Origin: Chlamydia ibidis 10-1398/6
GTDB taxonomy: Bacteria > Chlamydiota > Chlamydiia > Chlamydiales > Chlamydiaceae
Direction of reading: 5' to 3'
Length of the DNA stretch: 64,000 nucleotides
Assembly: GCF_000454725.1 (NCBI RefSeq)
Contig: NZ_APJW01000001.1
Coordinates: 414,590-478,589, forward strand
Shown here: positions 55,509 through 64,000 of the stretch, piece by piece
How the letters are laid out: the number at the start of each line of letters is the position of its first letter
Position numbering within the stretch: position 1 is the stretch's first letter
The notes under the pieces: generated by a model
Database searches by the model: none
What the model saw: the letters and a program-made list of their open reading frames with translations, nothing else
What the model was told of the DNA's origin: nothing
Position numbers and translations under genes: made by a program

Positions 55509-58023
55509 TAGTCGCGACTAAATCGTCAGCCTCTTCCTCACGTGCAAAAGTAATCTTGTCCTCAACTAATTGAGCTCGTAATTTTCTTGCTTCTTGACGA
55601 CAAGATTCTTTAAGTAGTAATTCGGCAAGAGGGTCCTCCAAATACTGCTCGATTACTCTGCGTAACGGGCGTGCACCCATTTCAGGTGAGTGTCCTTTAG
55701 TTACAAGGAAGGAAATGACCGAATCCGGAATGTTCAAGGCCATTTGGTAGTTTTTCAAACGTGAATCTAGCTTGCTAATCTCCAGATGAATGATTTGAGA
55801 CAAAGCTTCTTTTTCCAAAGGACGGAAAATTACACTCTCATCCAAACGGTTGATAAATTCTGGTTTCAAATGCTTTTTCATAGCATTTTCTATCTTTTCT
55901 TGAATAACCTTATAATCTAGGTGAGATCTCAAACCAAAACCAATCTCTCCACTTTTCTTGATTAAATCCGCGCCTAAATTGGATGTCATGATAATGATTG
56001 CATGACGAAAGTCCACCTTACGTCCGAAAGAATCGGTGAGACGTCCTTGTTCTAAGATTTGTAACATTAAGTCCATAATATCTGGATGAGCTTTTTCAAT
56101 TTCGTCAAAGAGGACAACACAATAAGGACGTCGACGCACTTGTTCAGTTAAATGCCCTCCTTCTTCGTGACCTACGTATCCAGGAGGAGACCCCATCATT
56201 TTTGTAGCTGCAAATTTCTCCATGTATTCAGACATATCTACCTGAATCAGGGCATCTTCGCCGCCAAACATCTCAATAGCAATTTGCTGTGCCAGCAATG
56301 TCTTACCAACGCCGGTAGGTCCAAGAAACAAGAATGAGCCCGTAGGACGATTTGGATCTTTAATTCCGGTTCTTGAGCGACGAATGGCACGACAAATACT
56401 TGCTACAGCTTCATCCTGTCCAATAACTTTTCTTCTTAGAGTTTCTTCTAGCTTTAACAGCTTTTCGCTTTCTGCTTCAGTTAACCTAGATGAAGGAATG
56501 CCTGTCTGTAAGGACACGACTTGCGCAACAGCTTCTTCATCAACTGGAACTTGGTGTTCTTCTTTATGATTTTCCCACTCTTGCTTCATTACATTGAGAC
56601 GTTCACGTAGTTTTTTCTCCTCATCACGCAACCCTGCGGCTTTCTCATACTCTTGGGTACTGATTGCTTGTTCTTTTGCAAGCTTGGTATTTTCGATTTC
56701 TGATTCGAGTTTCATTAAATCAGTAGGCTGTCCCATCGTATTAACTCGAACACGAGCTCCAGCTTCATCGAGGAGATCAATTGCCTTGTCGGGAAGAAAT
56801 CGCCCATGCACATACTGATCAGATAACGTGGCTGCAGCTTTTAATGCTTCTTCAGTGATGAAGACGTTATGATGTTCTTCATACTTTTTCTTCAAACCAC
56901 GTAGGATTTCGACGGTATCATCAACGCTAGGTGGGTGAACAATAATTTTTTGAAATCGTCTTTCTAATGCTGCATCTTTTTCAATATGTTTTCGGTACTC
57001 ATCAATGGTAGTTGCTCCAATGCATTGGATTTCTCCTCGTGCAAGAGCCGGTTTCAAAATATTCGAAGCGTCGATAGCACCTTCCGCAGCACCAGCGCCT
57101 ACAATTGTATGAAGTTCATCTATGAATAATAATATATTCCCATGTTTACGAACTTCATCCATGACAGCTTTAATGCGTTCTTCAAACTGACCACGATATT
57201 TCGTCCCAGCAATCATTAAAGCGAGATCAAGAGTAATTAAACGCTTTTTACGCAGTGCATCTGGAACTTCATTAAGAATAATTTTTTGTGCTAACCCTTC
57301 AACAATTGCTGTCTTACCGACACCTGCCTCTCCTATAAGAACAGGATTGTTCTTTCTACGACGACAGAGAATTAAAATTAAGCGCTCTACCTCTGTTGAG
57401 CGACCGATGACTGGGTCCAACTTAGAGTCGCGAAACATCTCCGTTAAATCATAGCCGTAAGCTTTAAGAGCAGAAAGTTTATCACTTTTCTCTCCTCCAA
57501 GAGTATGACCAAGAGAAGAAGACTTGGATGATGACGAAGAGTTCCCTCTAGCATTCGACGAAGAAGAAGGAGGGAGCTGTAAATTGAAAGTTTCTAATTC
57601 TTTGAGAATTTCTTTACGAACTTCTCTAGGATCTATATGTAAATTTTCTAAAACTTGTAAGGCTACGCCATCTACTTGGTTTAAAATACCTAAAAGAAGA
57701 TGCTCTGTACCCACGTAGTTATGCTCTAGGATATTTGCTTCTTCATTAGCAGATTCAAAAGATTTTTTTACCCTGCCCGTCAGTGCTGGATCCCCATACA
57801 CTTGAATTTCTGGACCATAGCCAATCAATCTCTCGACTTCTTGTTTTGCGGTATCAAAATCAACCCCAAGATTACGGAGCACGTTAACGGCTACACCCTG
57901 GCCTAGTTTGAGTAAACCTAAAAGTATATGCTCAGTGCCTAGATAGTTATGATTCAACCTTTGAGCTTCTTTTTTAGCCAACTTAATGACTTGCTTTGCT
58001 CTATTAGTAAATTTCTCAAACAT
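55486..58023 (-). CDS. clpC: ATP-dependent Clp protease ATPase subunit ClpC
   Basis: 845 residues. Two N-terminal Clp_N repeats (1-145, starting [19 protein letters not shown]), a Ser-rich linker, AAA-1 with Walker A GEAGVGKT, a middle UVR-type coiled region ([16 protein letters not shown]), AAA-2 with GPTGVGKT, and a C-terminal D2-small domain ending in a Thr-rich tail. It unfolds substrates for ClpP. The UVR motif and length identify ClpC rather than ClpA or ClpB. Monocistronic, with a recognisable promoter. Confidence 0.96.
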   Translation of the reverse strand: MFEKFTNRAKQVIKLAKKEAQRLNHNYLGTEHILLGLLKLGQGVAVNVLRNLGVDFDTAKQEVERLIGYGPEIQVYGDPALTGRVKKSFESANEEANILEHNYVGTEHLLLGILNQVDGVALQVLENLHIDPREVRKEILKELETFNLQLPPSSSSNARGNSSSSSKSSSLGHTLGGEKSDKLSALKAYGYDLTEMFRDSKLDPVIGRSTEVERLILILCRRRKNNPVLIGEAGVGKTAIVEGLAQKIILNEVPDALRKKRLITLDLALMIAGTKYRGQFEERIKAVMDEVRKHGNILLFIDELHTIVGAGAAEGAIDASNILKPALARGEIQCIGATTIDEYRKHIEKDAALERRFQKIIVHPPSVDDTVEILRGLKKKYEEHHNVFITEEALKAAATLSDQYVHGRFLPDKAIDLLDEAGARVRVNTMGQPTDLMKLESEIENTKLAKEQAISTQEYEKAAGLRDEEKKLRERLNVMKQEWENHKEEHQVPVDEEAVAQVVSLQTGIPSSRLTEAESEKLLKLEETLRRKVIGQDEAVASICRAIRRSRTGIKDPNRPTGSFLFLGPTGVGKTLLAQQIAIEMFGGEDALIQVDMSEYMEKFAATKMMGSPPGYVGHEEGGHLTEQVRRRPYCVVLFDEIEKAHPDIMDLMLQILEQGRLTDSFGRKVDFRHAIIIMTSNLGADLIKKSGEIGFGLRSHLDYKVIQEKIENAMKKHLKPEFINRLDESVIFRPLEKEALSQIIHLEISKLDSRLKNYQMALNIPDSVISFLVTKGHSPEMGARPLRRVIEQYLEDPLAELLLKESCRQEARKLRAQLVEDKITFAREEEADDLVATTTPTVET

Positions 58024-58058
58024 AAAAACCTAAAAGACAGGGTAAAACTTTCCTTAAG

Positions 58059-58087
58059 CATATACGAAATTTAAGATAATGATGCAA
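58059..58087 (-). promoter_or_regulatory. Promoter of clpC
   Basis: On the minus strand -35 TTGCAT (58082-58087), 17 bp spacer, -10 TATATG (58059-58064). The start would lie near 58052, about 29 nt before the ATG, which follows AGG with 6 nt spacing. No CIRCE or CtsR-like repeat is seen. Confidence 0.6.
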
Positions 58088-58161
58088 CTCTTCAGTAAAT
58101 AGATAAAACAATCGATGTATAGACGAGATTTTAAGAGGAATAGTCTAGAATCTGATAACTA

Positions 58162-58170
58162 TGTTATAAT
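58162..58170 (+). promoter_or_regulatory. Extended -10 promoter of the lplA operon
   Basis: TGTTATAAT is a perfect extended -10 element (TGnTATAAT). No -35 box of quality lies 17 bp upstream, as is typical for extended -10 promoters. The start would be near 58177, 50 nt before the lplA ATG. Confidence 0.6.
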
Positions 58171-58226
58171 GTCTTCGCATTTTTATGAATATGGTCTTAT
58201 TTTAATAACTTCCTAATATTTAGCTA

Positions 58227-58949
58227 ATGAAAGTACGTGTAGTAGATTCTGGAAAAGGGGACTCAGCAACCCATATGGCTAGGGATAAGCAGTTGTTGGA
58301 GTCCATAGGAGAGGGGGAGATTATTCTTCATCTCTATGAGTGGAGTGGTGAATACCCAATGACATATGGCTACTTTATGAGACCAGAAAAATTTTTAGTT
58401 GATAATAGGGAAAAGTTAGGAATGGATGCTGCTATTCGTCCTACTGGAGGGGGATTTGTCTTTCATCATGGAGACTATGCATTTTCTCTGCTGATGTCTT
58501 CGTCTCACCCACGTTACAGCAGTGCCATTCTGGAGAATTATCATACCGTTAATAGTATGATTCTAAACGTTTTAAATAAAATTTTTTCTATACAGGCTGT
58601 GCTAGCGGAAAGTGAGAGCTGTTCTTCTCACAATACTCAATCTTCAAATTTTTGCATGGCCAAGTTATCGAAATACGATGTTGCCGTTGGGGGACGTAAA
58701 ATCGGTGGTGCTGCTCAACGTACAGTTAAACAAGGTTTTTTACATCAAGGATCAATATTCTTATCTGGAAGTTCCGCAGATTTTTACACGCGTTTTCTTT
58801 TACCTCATGCCATACCGCTCATCGTTCCCGAAATAGATAAGCGGTCTTATTTTCCTTTGGGTATTAATGTAGCCTCCTCTGTTTTACAGGAAGCCCGGGA
58901 GGATATTAAACATAATTTAATAAGAGAATTTGCTTCTGAGGGAATATGA
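58227..58949 (+). CDS. lplA: Lipoate-protein ligase A-like protein
   Basis: 240 residues of the biotin/lipoate ligase fold. RPTGGGFVFHHGDYAFSLL is the lipoate-binding loop, and KYDVAVGGRKIGGAAQRTVKQGFLHQGS (Lys in GGRKIGG) is the adenylate-binding segment, read across two strands. It would attach lipoate (or octanoate) to the lipoyl domains of E2 or of GcvH, which is encoded 4 kb downstream. The E. coli-type C-terminal domain is absent, which is common in short LplA/LipM forms. The stop overlaps the next start by 4 nt. Confidence 0.86.
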   Translation: MKVRVVDSGKGDSATHMARDKQLLESIGEGEIILHLYEWSGEYPMTYGYFMRPEKFLVDNREKLGMDAAIRPTGGGFVFHHGDYAFSLLMSSSHPRYSSAILENYHTVNSMILNVLNKIFSIQAVLAESESCSSHNTQSSNFCMAKLSKYDVAVGGRKIGGAAQRTVKQGFLHQGSIFLSGSSADFYTRFLLPHAIPLIVPEIDKRSYFPLGINVASSVLQEAREDIKHNLIREFASEGI

Positions 58950-60370
58950 GAAGGCTGTTTGTATTGAGAATACTTATCTTTCTATTAAGCTTTGGTTGTG
59001 CGAACCACATTTTCGCGTATACGATTCACTGTCCTCATTCTAAAGAATATGCCGCTGTAATGGTATATGATAACGGTCGTGAGGTATATGAACAGCTTCT
59101 CAAATTTATCGATGCCGCAGAACATTATGTGGAACTTTGTCCTTGTATGACAGGCGGAGCCTTGCTGGAAGAAATATTAGAGCATTTGGATAAAAGACTA
59201 CAAGAAGTGGAGCAACTAACTTCTTACATGATTATCCAGCCAACACTCATCGATTTGCAAGATAAGAAATTATTATCTGATATGCGGGCAAAATGGGGAA
59301 GTCGTTTTTCTTATGTGTTTACTGGATGCCCGCCTAGCTCGAATATCCTTGCTCCAAATGTCATAGAAATGCATGTGAAGCTGTCAATCTTTGACGGAAA
59401 ATATATTATAATTGGAGGAACCAATTTTGAAGATTTCATGTGTACTCCAGGAGACAAGATCCCTGAGGAAGTGGAGTCTTCTAGACTAATGATTGGTGGA
59501 GTGAAGCGCCCTTTAGCTTTCCGTGATCAAGACATAGCTGTCGCTTCACCTATTCTAGGTTTAGAGCTCAGAAAGGAGTTTCACGCCCATTACAAGTTAT
59601 GGTCTGCATATGAGAAGCATCTCTGGTTTAATAAAAATATTCAAGATTTTAGAAATGATGAGCTTCCTCCTCTATCTATAGAGGAGGCTGAAACTTCTTA
59701 TTGTTCTGCTTTTGAAGATAATAATGATCTTATATTTGTCGATCTTAGCAATATTCGCGTGATTTTTTCTGGTCCTGATGAACAAGTAAACTCTATTACC
59801 AGGGAATATCGTAGATTAATAGACGAAGCAAAGCATGATCTGAGAATTGCGCAAATGTATTTTTTGCCCAAGGAAGAGATTATTTCCGGACTTATAAATG
59901 CGTGCTATCATCGGGGGGTAAGTCTACAAGTTGTTACCAATGGTTGTACTGACCGTAGCCCCTCAATCACCGGAGTCTATGCTTGGGGAAATCGTATGAA
60001 TTATTTTCCTCTTTATTATGGTGAACGCCCGCCTTTATGGAAGAAAATGATTTTCTATAACAGACAGCCCAATCCTCATGTTCAAATACACGAGTTTTAT
60101 ATTCCAGATACGCAATTCCACAAGAAGTGTATGATTGCTGATGATGTTTTTGTAATCGGCAGTTACAACTTTGGTAGAAAAAGTGATATCTGTGATTATG
60201 AGAGTATTATGGTCATAGAATCTCCAGAAGTTGTCAGGAGAGCTATAAAAGTTTTTGATAAAGATAAAACTTTATCCACACAGGTACAACCTAGAGATTC
60301 GTTAGACTGGTATTTTCATCCAGTTCACCATGTTGTAGGGCACTTGCAGATTAATTTCATGCCCGCATGA
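58946..60370 (+). CDS. Phospholipase D superfamily protein, exported
   Basis: 474 residues with an N-terminal signal (RLFVLRILIFLLSFGCANH, a possible lipobox-like GCA at 18-20). Two PLD catalytic HxK motifs are seen: MHVKLSIFDGKYIIIGGTNFED near the first third (His-x-Lys, then GGTNF) and FHKKCMIADDVFVIGSYNF near the end. Two complete HKD motifs in one chain mean an active phosphodiesterase fold such as PLD, cardiolipin synthase or nuclease. From memory C. trachomatis CT284 occupies this place. Substrate cannot be read; the signal suggests the periplasm or secretion. Translationally coupled to lplA. Confidence 0.85.
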   Translation: MRRLFVLRILIFLLSFGCANHIFAYTIHCPHSKEYAAVMVYDNGREVYEQLLKFIDAAEHYVELCPCMTGGALLEEILEHLDKRLQEVEQLTSYMIIQPTLIDLQDKKLLSDMRAKWGSRFSYVFTGCPPSSNILAPNVIEMHVKLSIFDGKYIIIGGTNFEDFMCTPGDKIPEEVESSRLMIGGVKRPLAFRDQDIAVASPILGLELRKEFHAHYKLWSAYEKHLWFNKNIQDFRNDELPPLSIEEAETSYCSAFEDNNDLIFVDLSNIRVIFSGPDEQVNSITREYRRLIDEAKHDLRIAQMYFLPKEEIISGLINACYHRGVSLQVVTNGCTDRSPSITGVYAWGNRMNYFPLYYGERPPLWKKMIFYNRQPNPHVQIHEFYIPDTQFHKKCMIADDVFVIGSYNFGRKSDICDYESIMVIESPEVVRRAIKVFDKDKTLSTQVQPRDSLDWYFHPVHHVVGHLQINFMPA

Positions 60371-60479
60371 TAGCATTGATTGGTCCGTACTTCTTCGTCT
60401 GATGGGGGATCCTGCTTGGTTTTTTTCCTATCTATAGTTTAAACTGCGGTTTTTATCATTGATACTCCTGAGGGTAACC

Positions 60480-62552
60480 TTGCTAGCGTTTTTCTATAAG
60501 CATCAGAAGAAGTTTATCGGGTTTGTTATTGCCGGTGTTTGTGTTTCAGGTATTGGTATTGGTTGGGGACGTCATCCGGGGGAGAATACGAATAAGGTTT
60601 CTCGGAAAATCTTTTTAAAAACTCCTTCAGGAAAGAAATATACAGAAGGCGAATTCCTAGCGTTTAAACGTTTTTTTGTTAATGAGGCTTACCCATTTAC
60701 TGGAGATGCTCTTGCTTGGAATTTTCTTAATGAGGGGCTTCTTACTGAGCGCTTCTTAACTAATAAAATTGGGGAAAAGCTCTTTTTAACAACCTATTCT
60801 CAAGGTTATCCTTCTTTCAGCAAGGAAAAAACATATCAACCTTATCGTCGATTTGACGCCCCTTTCATTTCGTCTGAAGAAGTATGGAAATCTTCTGCTC
60901 CTCGTTTACACGATGCTTTAACGGCATTCCAAGCTGTCAGAGATCCTGTATCTTCTGAAGGATTTATCGCTAGAGTTCAACTTTTCTTAGAGGAAAAGAA
61001 ATTTCCTCACTACGTCCTCAGGCAAATGTTAGAATATCGGAGACAAATGTTCAATCTTCCACAAGATCGTTCCCTTATCGAGGGAAAAGATTTACGGCTG
61101 TTTGGTTATCGTAACGTTTCTGATTGGTTTGGTGAGCCATATGTATCTGCTGCTGTACTTGCTGTACTACGATTTATAGATGAACAGAAAAAGCATGTTC
61201 CTCTACCCAGTTTACAAGAAGCAAAACTAGATTTTCAGGATAAAGCACAGCAGGCTTTTAATAAGCTTCGTAAGACTAAAGATCATAATCTAACTTTTGA
61301 TCAGTTTATTAACTCTTACTTCCAATTTCTTGGTGTAGGTGAATTCGAATTTTATAAAATATATCGAGAAATTCTTCTGTGTAAAAGGGCGTTTTTGCAA
61401 TTAGAAGGGGGTGTTACTTTTGACTACCATCCTTTACAAGAGTTCTTCACTAGAGGTAAAGATTCAACGATGTTAGAGCTAGTCAAGCTACCCCGTGAAT
61501 ACCATTTTAAGAAAAAGGATGATCTTGAATCTTTTGAGACTTACTTAAGCTTAGTTGGGGTAGAGTTTAAAGATCCTCTTGATGTTCCTCGTTCCTGTTT
61601 GCCTTTAGAGAAAGTCAAAGCTAGGGAACCACGTTTAGTAGGGCGTCGTTTTCTTGTTACTTATCGTTGTATCAAATTATCGGACCTAGAAAGTAAAGTA
61701 CCTATGGTTGCTGTACATAAATGGCAGCAAATTCCAGAGAATTTCCAATTACTATTGGAAGAGTTCCCTGAAATTGAAACGTGTTCCTCAGTCAAAGATC
61801 TACAAAACCTTAAATTGTCTTTACTGGATAAAATTTATTCGTTTTCTAGAAAGGAAATCTTACGTTCAAACGAAGCAAAGATACGTGAGATACTCTCGCA
61901 AAGTCCTGCACAAAGTCAGGAAATTTTCTTATCTAAAGGTAAGGAAAGTGTATTGGAAGGGATAGTTGATGGTAGTACATTATCTTCTCTACTTTTGGAA
62001 AATGAAGTAATAGAATGTTATTCTCAAGATCACGAGCATTATTACGCGTTCATTGTTGATAAATGTTTTAGTAATGAAGAAATTATTCCATATCGTGAGG
62101 TGATTCGTAGAGGTATAGCGAAAGATCTTTTGGCCTCTCATAGAAATCCTGCACGTATAGAATGCGTTCTTTCTGCATTAAAAACACAATATCCCAATGA
62201 AGAGGTTCCTAGCATTTATCGTAGAAGATTATGTAAGTTAATGCAGGAACATCAATCCGGGAATTACCAGACAGGGTCTTTACCTTGGATCCCTGAGAAA
62301 ACAGTAAAGAGATTTTCTCGTTGTGATAACGACAGTCCCCAGCCTTATGAAATATTAGAGTCGATGGGAGAGGGTGCACTGTCTGAGGTATTATTTAACT
62401 CAGAAGAAGGCCCCTTTTACTATAAATGTTTGTCTCATGAAACTTACAACCTGCCTGCTACTGTTGAAAAGCTATTCCTTGCTAAAGCACATCTGAATGA
62501 AGAAATTCTAGGTAATTATATAGAACGTTTTATAGACGAAGGAAGAGAGTAA
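60480..62552 (+). CDS. Membrane-anchored PpiD/SurA-like hypothetical protein
   Basis: About 690 residues from the TTG at 60480, chosen because AGGG lies 5 nt before it; another TTG at 60459 has no such site. One N-terminal helix (KFIGFVIAGVCVSGIGIGWG) would anchor the protein in the inner membrane with the rest in the periplasm. SRKIFLKTPSGKKYTEGEF, then NFLNEGLLTERFL, resembles the PpiD/SurA N-domain helices. Two later segments (for example DHEHYYAFIVDKCFSNEEIIPY) look like the ends of decayed parvulin domains. A chaperone for outer-membrane proteins is a reasonable guess. The stop overlaps gcvH by 1 nt. Low-level similarity only. Confidence 0.6.
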   Translation: MLAFFYKHQKKFIGFVIAGVCVSGIGIGWGRHPGENTNKVSRKIFLKTPSGKKYTEGEFLAFKRFFVNEAYPFTGDALAWNFLNEGLLTERFLTNKIGEKLFLTTYSQGYPSFSKEKTYQPYRRFDAPFISSEEVWKSSAPRLHDALTAFQAVRDPVSSEGFIARVQLFLEEKKFPHYVLRQMLEYRRQMFNLPQDRSLIEGKDLRLFGYRNVSDWFGEPYVSAAVLAVLRFIDEQKKHVPLPSLQEAKLDFQDKAQQAFNKLRKTKDHNLTFDQFINSYFQFLGVGEFEFYKIYREILLCKRAFLQLEGGVTFDYHPLQEFFTRGKDSTMLELVKLPREYHFKKKDDLESFETYLSLVGVEFKDPLDVPRSCLPLEKVKAREPRLVGRRFLVTYRCIKLSDLESKVPMVAVHKWQQIPENFQLLLEEFPEIETCSSVKDLQNLKLSLLDKIYSFSRKEILRSNEAKIREILSQSPAQSQEIFLSKGKESVLEGIVDGSTLSSLLLENEVIECYSQDHEHYYAFIVDKCFSNEEIIPYREVIRRGIAKDLLASHRNPARIECVLSALKTQYPNEEVPSIYRRRLCKLMQEHQSGNYQTGSLPWIPEKTVKRFSRCDNDSPQPYEILESMGEGALSEVLFNSEEGPFYYKCLSHETYNLPATVEKLFLAKAHLNEEILGNYIERFIDEGRE

Positions 62553-62893
62553 TGTGGTATTCTGATTGTCACGTTTGGATTGCACCAATTCATGAACGAG
62601 TTGTACGCTTAGGTCTTACACAAAAGATGCTGTCTAATTTAGGTAACATCATGCATGTTGATTTGCCTTCTGTTGGTTCTAAGTGTGAGGAAGGTGAGCC
62701 TTTTGTTATTTTAGAATCTTCCAAATCCGCTATTGAGGTTTTATGTCCTGTTTCTGGGGAAGTCATAGAAATTAATGAAGAACTTATGGACAACACAAAG
62801 CTATTAAATAATTCTCCAGAAGATGCGGGCTGGTTTGTAGTTATTGAGTTAACAAAAGATTTGAATACTTCTCAATTTTCTGAGAGTTGTTGA
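62552..62893 (+). CDS. gcvH: Glycine cleavage H-like lipoyl protein
   Basis: 113 residues with the H-protein core: GNIMHVDLPSVGSKCEEGEP, the lipoyl-lysine site Lys58 in LESSKSAIEVLCPVSGEV, and an aspartate/asparagine-rich C-terminus. GcvH normally shuttles an aminomethyl group between GcvP and GcvT; no gcvP or gcvT lies nearby, and as I recall chlamydiae lack them. A role as lipoyl carrier or relay for LplA and the 2-oxo acid dehydrogenases is likelier. Coupled by TAATG to the previous gene; a strong terminator follows. Confidence 0.92.
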   Translation: MWYSDCHVWIAPIHERVVRLGLTQKMLSNLGNIMHVDLPSVGSKCEEGEPFVILESSKSAIEVLCPVSGEVIEINEELMDNTKLLNNSPEDAGWFVVIELTKDLNTSQFSESC

Positions 62894-62917
62894 TTTTTAA
62901 TAAATAAAAAAGACTTT

Positions 62918-62945
62918 AAACAAAGTTAGTAACTTTGTTTGTTTT
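62918..62945 (+). terminator. Intrinsic terminator after gcvH
   Basis: Perfect 10-bp stem AAACAAAGTT/AACTTTGTTT (62918-62927, 62931-62940) closed by the triloop AGT, followed by GTTTT. It starts 24 nt after the stop. The stem could also act in the other direction. Confidence 0.88.
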
Positions 62946-62966
62946 AATATAAGTAAAGTGTAAAAT
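62939..62966 (+). promoter_or_regulatory. Candidate promoter of the small membrane gene at 63004
   Basis: -35 TTGTTT (62939-62944), 16 bp spacer, -10 TAAAAT (62961-62966). It directly follows, and slightly overlaps, the gcvH terminator, so the next gene is probably an independent unit. Confidence 0.45.
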
Positions 62967-63003
62967 GTTTTTGCAAGTTTTTAATTTTACACTTTCAGGA
63001 TGG

Positions 63004-63279
63004 ATGTCTTCGTTAACAATTACTGATGTACCTACTTTGACAAAGGGTACGGATGCAGAATATGTCAGAGAAAAACAATTACGAAGGTTGGCAATAGCGA
63101 CTGTTATTTTTAGCCTATCTGTCGTAGGCCTTGTCTTGGGCGGTTTATTTTGTGTGTCGCTTCCCTCAATACAATTAGTGTTCTGGGTTGTTAGTGCTGT
63201 CATTACTGTAATTGCTTTAATTTGTGCTTGTACTCATTATTACCTATTGCAACCTAGACAGTTGTCTTCGGCTTCTTAA
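63004..63279 (+). CDS. Small bilobed (Inc-like) membrane protein
   Basis: 91 residues from ATG at 63004, preceded by AGGA; the frame opens 39 nt earlier but without a ribosome-binding site. Two membrane helices at about 32-54 and 59-79 (IATVIFSLSVVGLVLGGLF; LVFWVVSAVITVIALICAC), separated by a short turn, with short polar ends. This is the minimal Inc topology. There is no sequence family I recognise. It sits just before the pmp locus. Confidence 0.6.
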   Translation: MSSLTITDVPTLTKGTDAEYVREKQLRRLAIATVIFSLSVVGLVLGGLFCVSLPSIQLVFWVVSAVITVIALICACTHYYLLQPRQLSSAS

Positions 63280-63436
63280 TTATCTTTTTGTTGTTTTTAG
63301 CATACATGATGTTAAGAAGTATTAATTATTGGAGTTTGCTAAGTAACTGCTTGCCTATAAGTTTATATGTATGTCAAAATTTTTCTTTGTTAATTGTAGT
63401 TATCCCAGATAGGATACATCCGATAGGATTGCTTAT

Positions 63437-63715
63437 ATGACTCCACTGTCCTCTCATTATACTGTAGATTCACTTGAACGTATGCGCAATGTAGCGGTGA
63501 ATCCAGTAGATTACTTCACTTTTCGTAAAGTAGTATCTTACCTCATGGCAACAATTACTATTCTTTTTTTCATGATGTTTCCTTTATGTATGATGTCGAT
63601 GGTGCCTGCTTTACTTTATCTAGTTATTTTCTTTTCTTGTTGTACTCTATTATGTTCGGCTGCATTTTTTATTTCTGTCATTCACGCTTCTAGAAAATCA
63701 GTATTTATTGCTTAA
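63437..63715 (+). CDS. Small Inc-like membrane protein, second
   Basis: 92 residues. A polar N-terminus (1-30, with VDSLERMRNVAVNP), then a bilobed hydrophobic region at about 33-55 and 57-80 (MATITILFFMMFPLCMM; PALLYLVIFFSCCTLLCSAAFF), ending in a basic tail. Same layout as the preceding gene, without convincing sequence identity. The Met-rich turn is unusual. Converges on the pmp gene. Confidence 0.6.
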   Translation: MTPLSSHYTVDSLERMRNVAVNPVDYFTFRKVVSYLMATITILFFMMFPLCMMSMVPALLYLVIFFSCCTLLCSAAFFISVIHASRKSVFIA

Positions 63716-63741
63716 GAGTGTGCCGAGAGTATGGGCTTAGG

Positions 63742-63765
63742 CCCCATCCCTGTTAGGGGATGGGG
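63742..63765. terminator. GC-rich hairpin between convergent genes
   Basis: CCCCATCCC (63742-63750) pairs with GGGATGGGG (63757-63765) around TGTTAG, 12 bp from the pmp stop and 27 bp from the other gene's stop. It is the most GC-rich stem in the window. No T-run follows on either strand; a bidirectional terminator or barrier is likely from position. Confidence 0.6.
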
Positions 63766-63777
63766 GAGGTGAGTGGG

Positions 63778-64000
63778 TTAGAACTGGATTTTAGAACCCA
63801 GGTCTATGTTGTAAGTACGAGCTGATCCGCGGAGTTCGAAGCCGAATTGGCTAAAGATCTCACATCTTGGGGTTATGGAGAAATGATTCCCGGCTTGAGC
63901 GATGAAAGCATTTCGAGCTAAGTTAGTAGCTCGTGTGGTCCAGATTGCGGAGACAGGATCAGAGATCATGGCGGTTGTGCAATCAGGATTACTTCTAGCG
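63778..64000 (-). CDS. Polymorphic outer membrane protein (Pmp), C-terminal end
   Basis: The last 73 residues of a gene entering from the right edge on the minus strand. They show an autotransporter beta-barrel end: alternating strands SIWTT-type, FIAQAGNHFSITPRCEIFSQ and FGFELRGS, then a terminal strand YNIDLGSKIQF with the C-terminal phenylalanine needed for BAM recognition. The ELRGS..YN.D.G sequence is typical of chlamydial Pmp barrels. The passenger with GGAI/FxxN repeats lies outside the window. The start is not visible. Confidence 0.85.
   Translation of the reverse strand, partial: ARSNPDCTTAMISDPVSAIWTTRATNLARNAFIAQAGNHFSITPRCEIFSQFGFELRGSARTYNIDLGSKIQF

Noticed and set aside
1..64000. 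CRISPR array, insertion sequence, prophage or rRNA operon
   Set aside because: No regularly spaced direct repeats, transposase or phage genes, or rRNA sequence were found; XerC is the housekeeping recombinase.

Overview
The window reads as a chromosomal segment of an avian/mammalian-lineage Chlamydia, most likely of the psittaci/abortus/felis/caviae group. The sequence is AT-rich and the genes are tightly packed. The gene order (rsmA, dxs, xseB-xseA, tpiA, secG, def, lptD, maf, ABC-F, xerC, rnz, lon, tsaB, rpsU, dnaJ, E1 fusion, ptsH-ptsI, ybaB, dnaX, then hemC, radA, rnc, phosphohexomutase, sodA, accD, dut, two ptsN, mnmA, clpC, lplA, PLD, gcvH) matches, from memory, the CT356-CT327 and CT300-CT282 blocks of C. 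trachomatis. Several Inc-type bilobed membrane proteins and the C-terminus of a Pmp autotransporter support this. The species call is inference; no alignment was run.

Layout. 1-3.4 kb: accessory left end with two cysteine-rich paralogues on the minus strand (the first cut by the window edge), two strong intrinsic terminators, a nearly empty 0.9-kb stretch and tRNA-Ser(CGA). 3.7-14.3 kb: housekeeping genes (YyaL-like protein, SurA-like chaperone, rsmA, dxs/xse operon, tpiA, secG, a tiny secreted Cys protein, def). 14.4-22.4 kb: a six-gene minus-strand run rnz-xerC-ABC-F-maf-HEAT protein-lptD. 22.5-25.7 kb: an Inc-like gene and lon. 26-30.4 kb: tsaB-rpsU-dnaJ-E1 fusion. 30.4-37.6 kb: an Inc-like protein with a possible degenerate macro domain, a short ComEC, a hypothetical, the PTS phosphocarriers HPr/EI, and ybaB-dnaX. 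38-43.5 kb: PgpH-like c-di-AMP phosphodiesterase and the hemC-radA-rnc cluster. 43.6-49.6 kb: CT296/DcrA-like protein, phosphohexomutase, sodA, and the accD-dut-ptsN-ptsN operon. 49.8-54.3 kb: a plasticity island of Inc/TMH-type proteins. 54.4-62.9 kb: mnmA, clpC, lplA-PLD and a PpiD/SurA-like protein followed by gcvH. 63-64 kb: two small bilobed membrane proteins and a pmp 3' end.

How the genes fit together. The partial PTS (HPr, EI and two EIIA-Ntr proteins 15 kb away, one fused to a helix-turn-helix domain, with no EIIB/EIIC in the window) looks regulatory rather than for sugar import. LplA and a lone GcvH suggest lipoate handling. The Inc-like proteins (22.5, 30.4, 40.2, 51.5-54.3 and 63.0-63.7 kb) are candidates for the host-facing inclusion membrane. 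The most unusual non-coding items are a 38-bp element present almost identically upstream of secG and of mnmA, a strong hairpin in the tpiA leader, three successive inverted repeats upstream of sodA, and a terminator-like hairpin placed just upstream of the second cysteine-rich gene. I saw no insertion sequence, CRISPR array, phage or rRNA.
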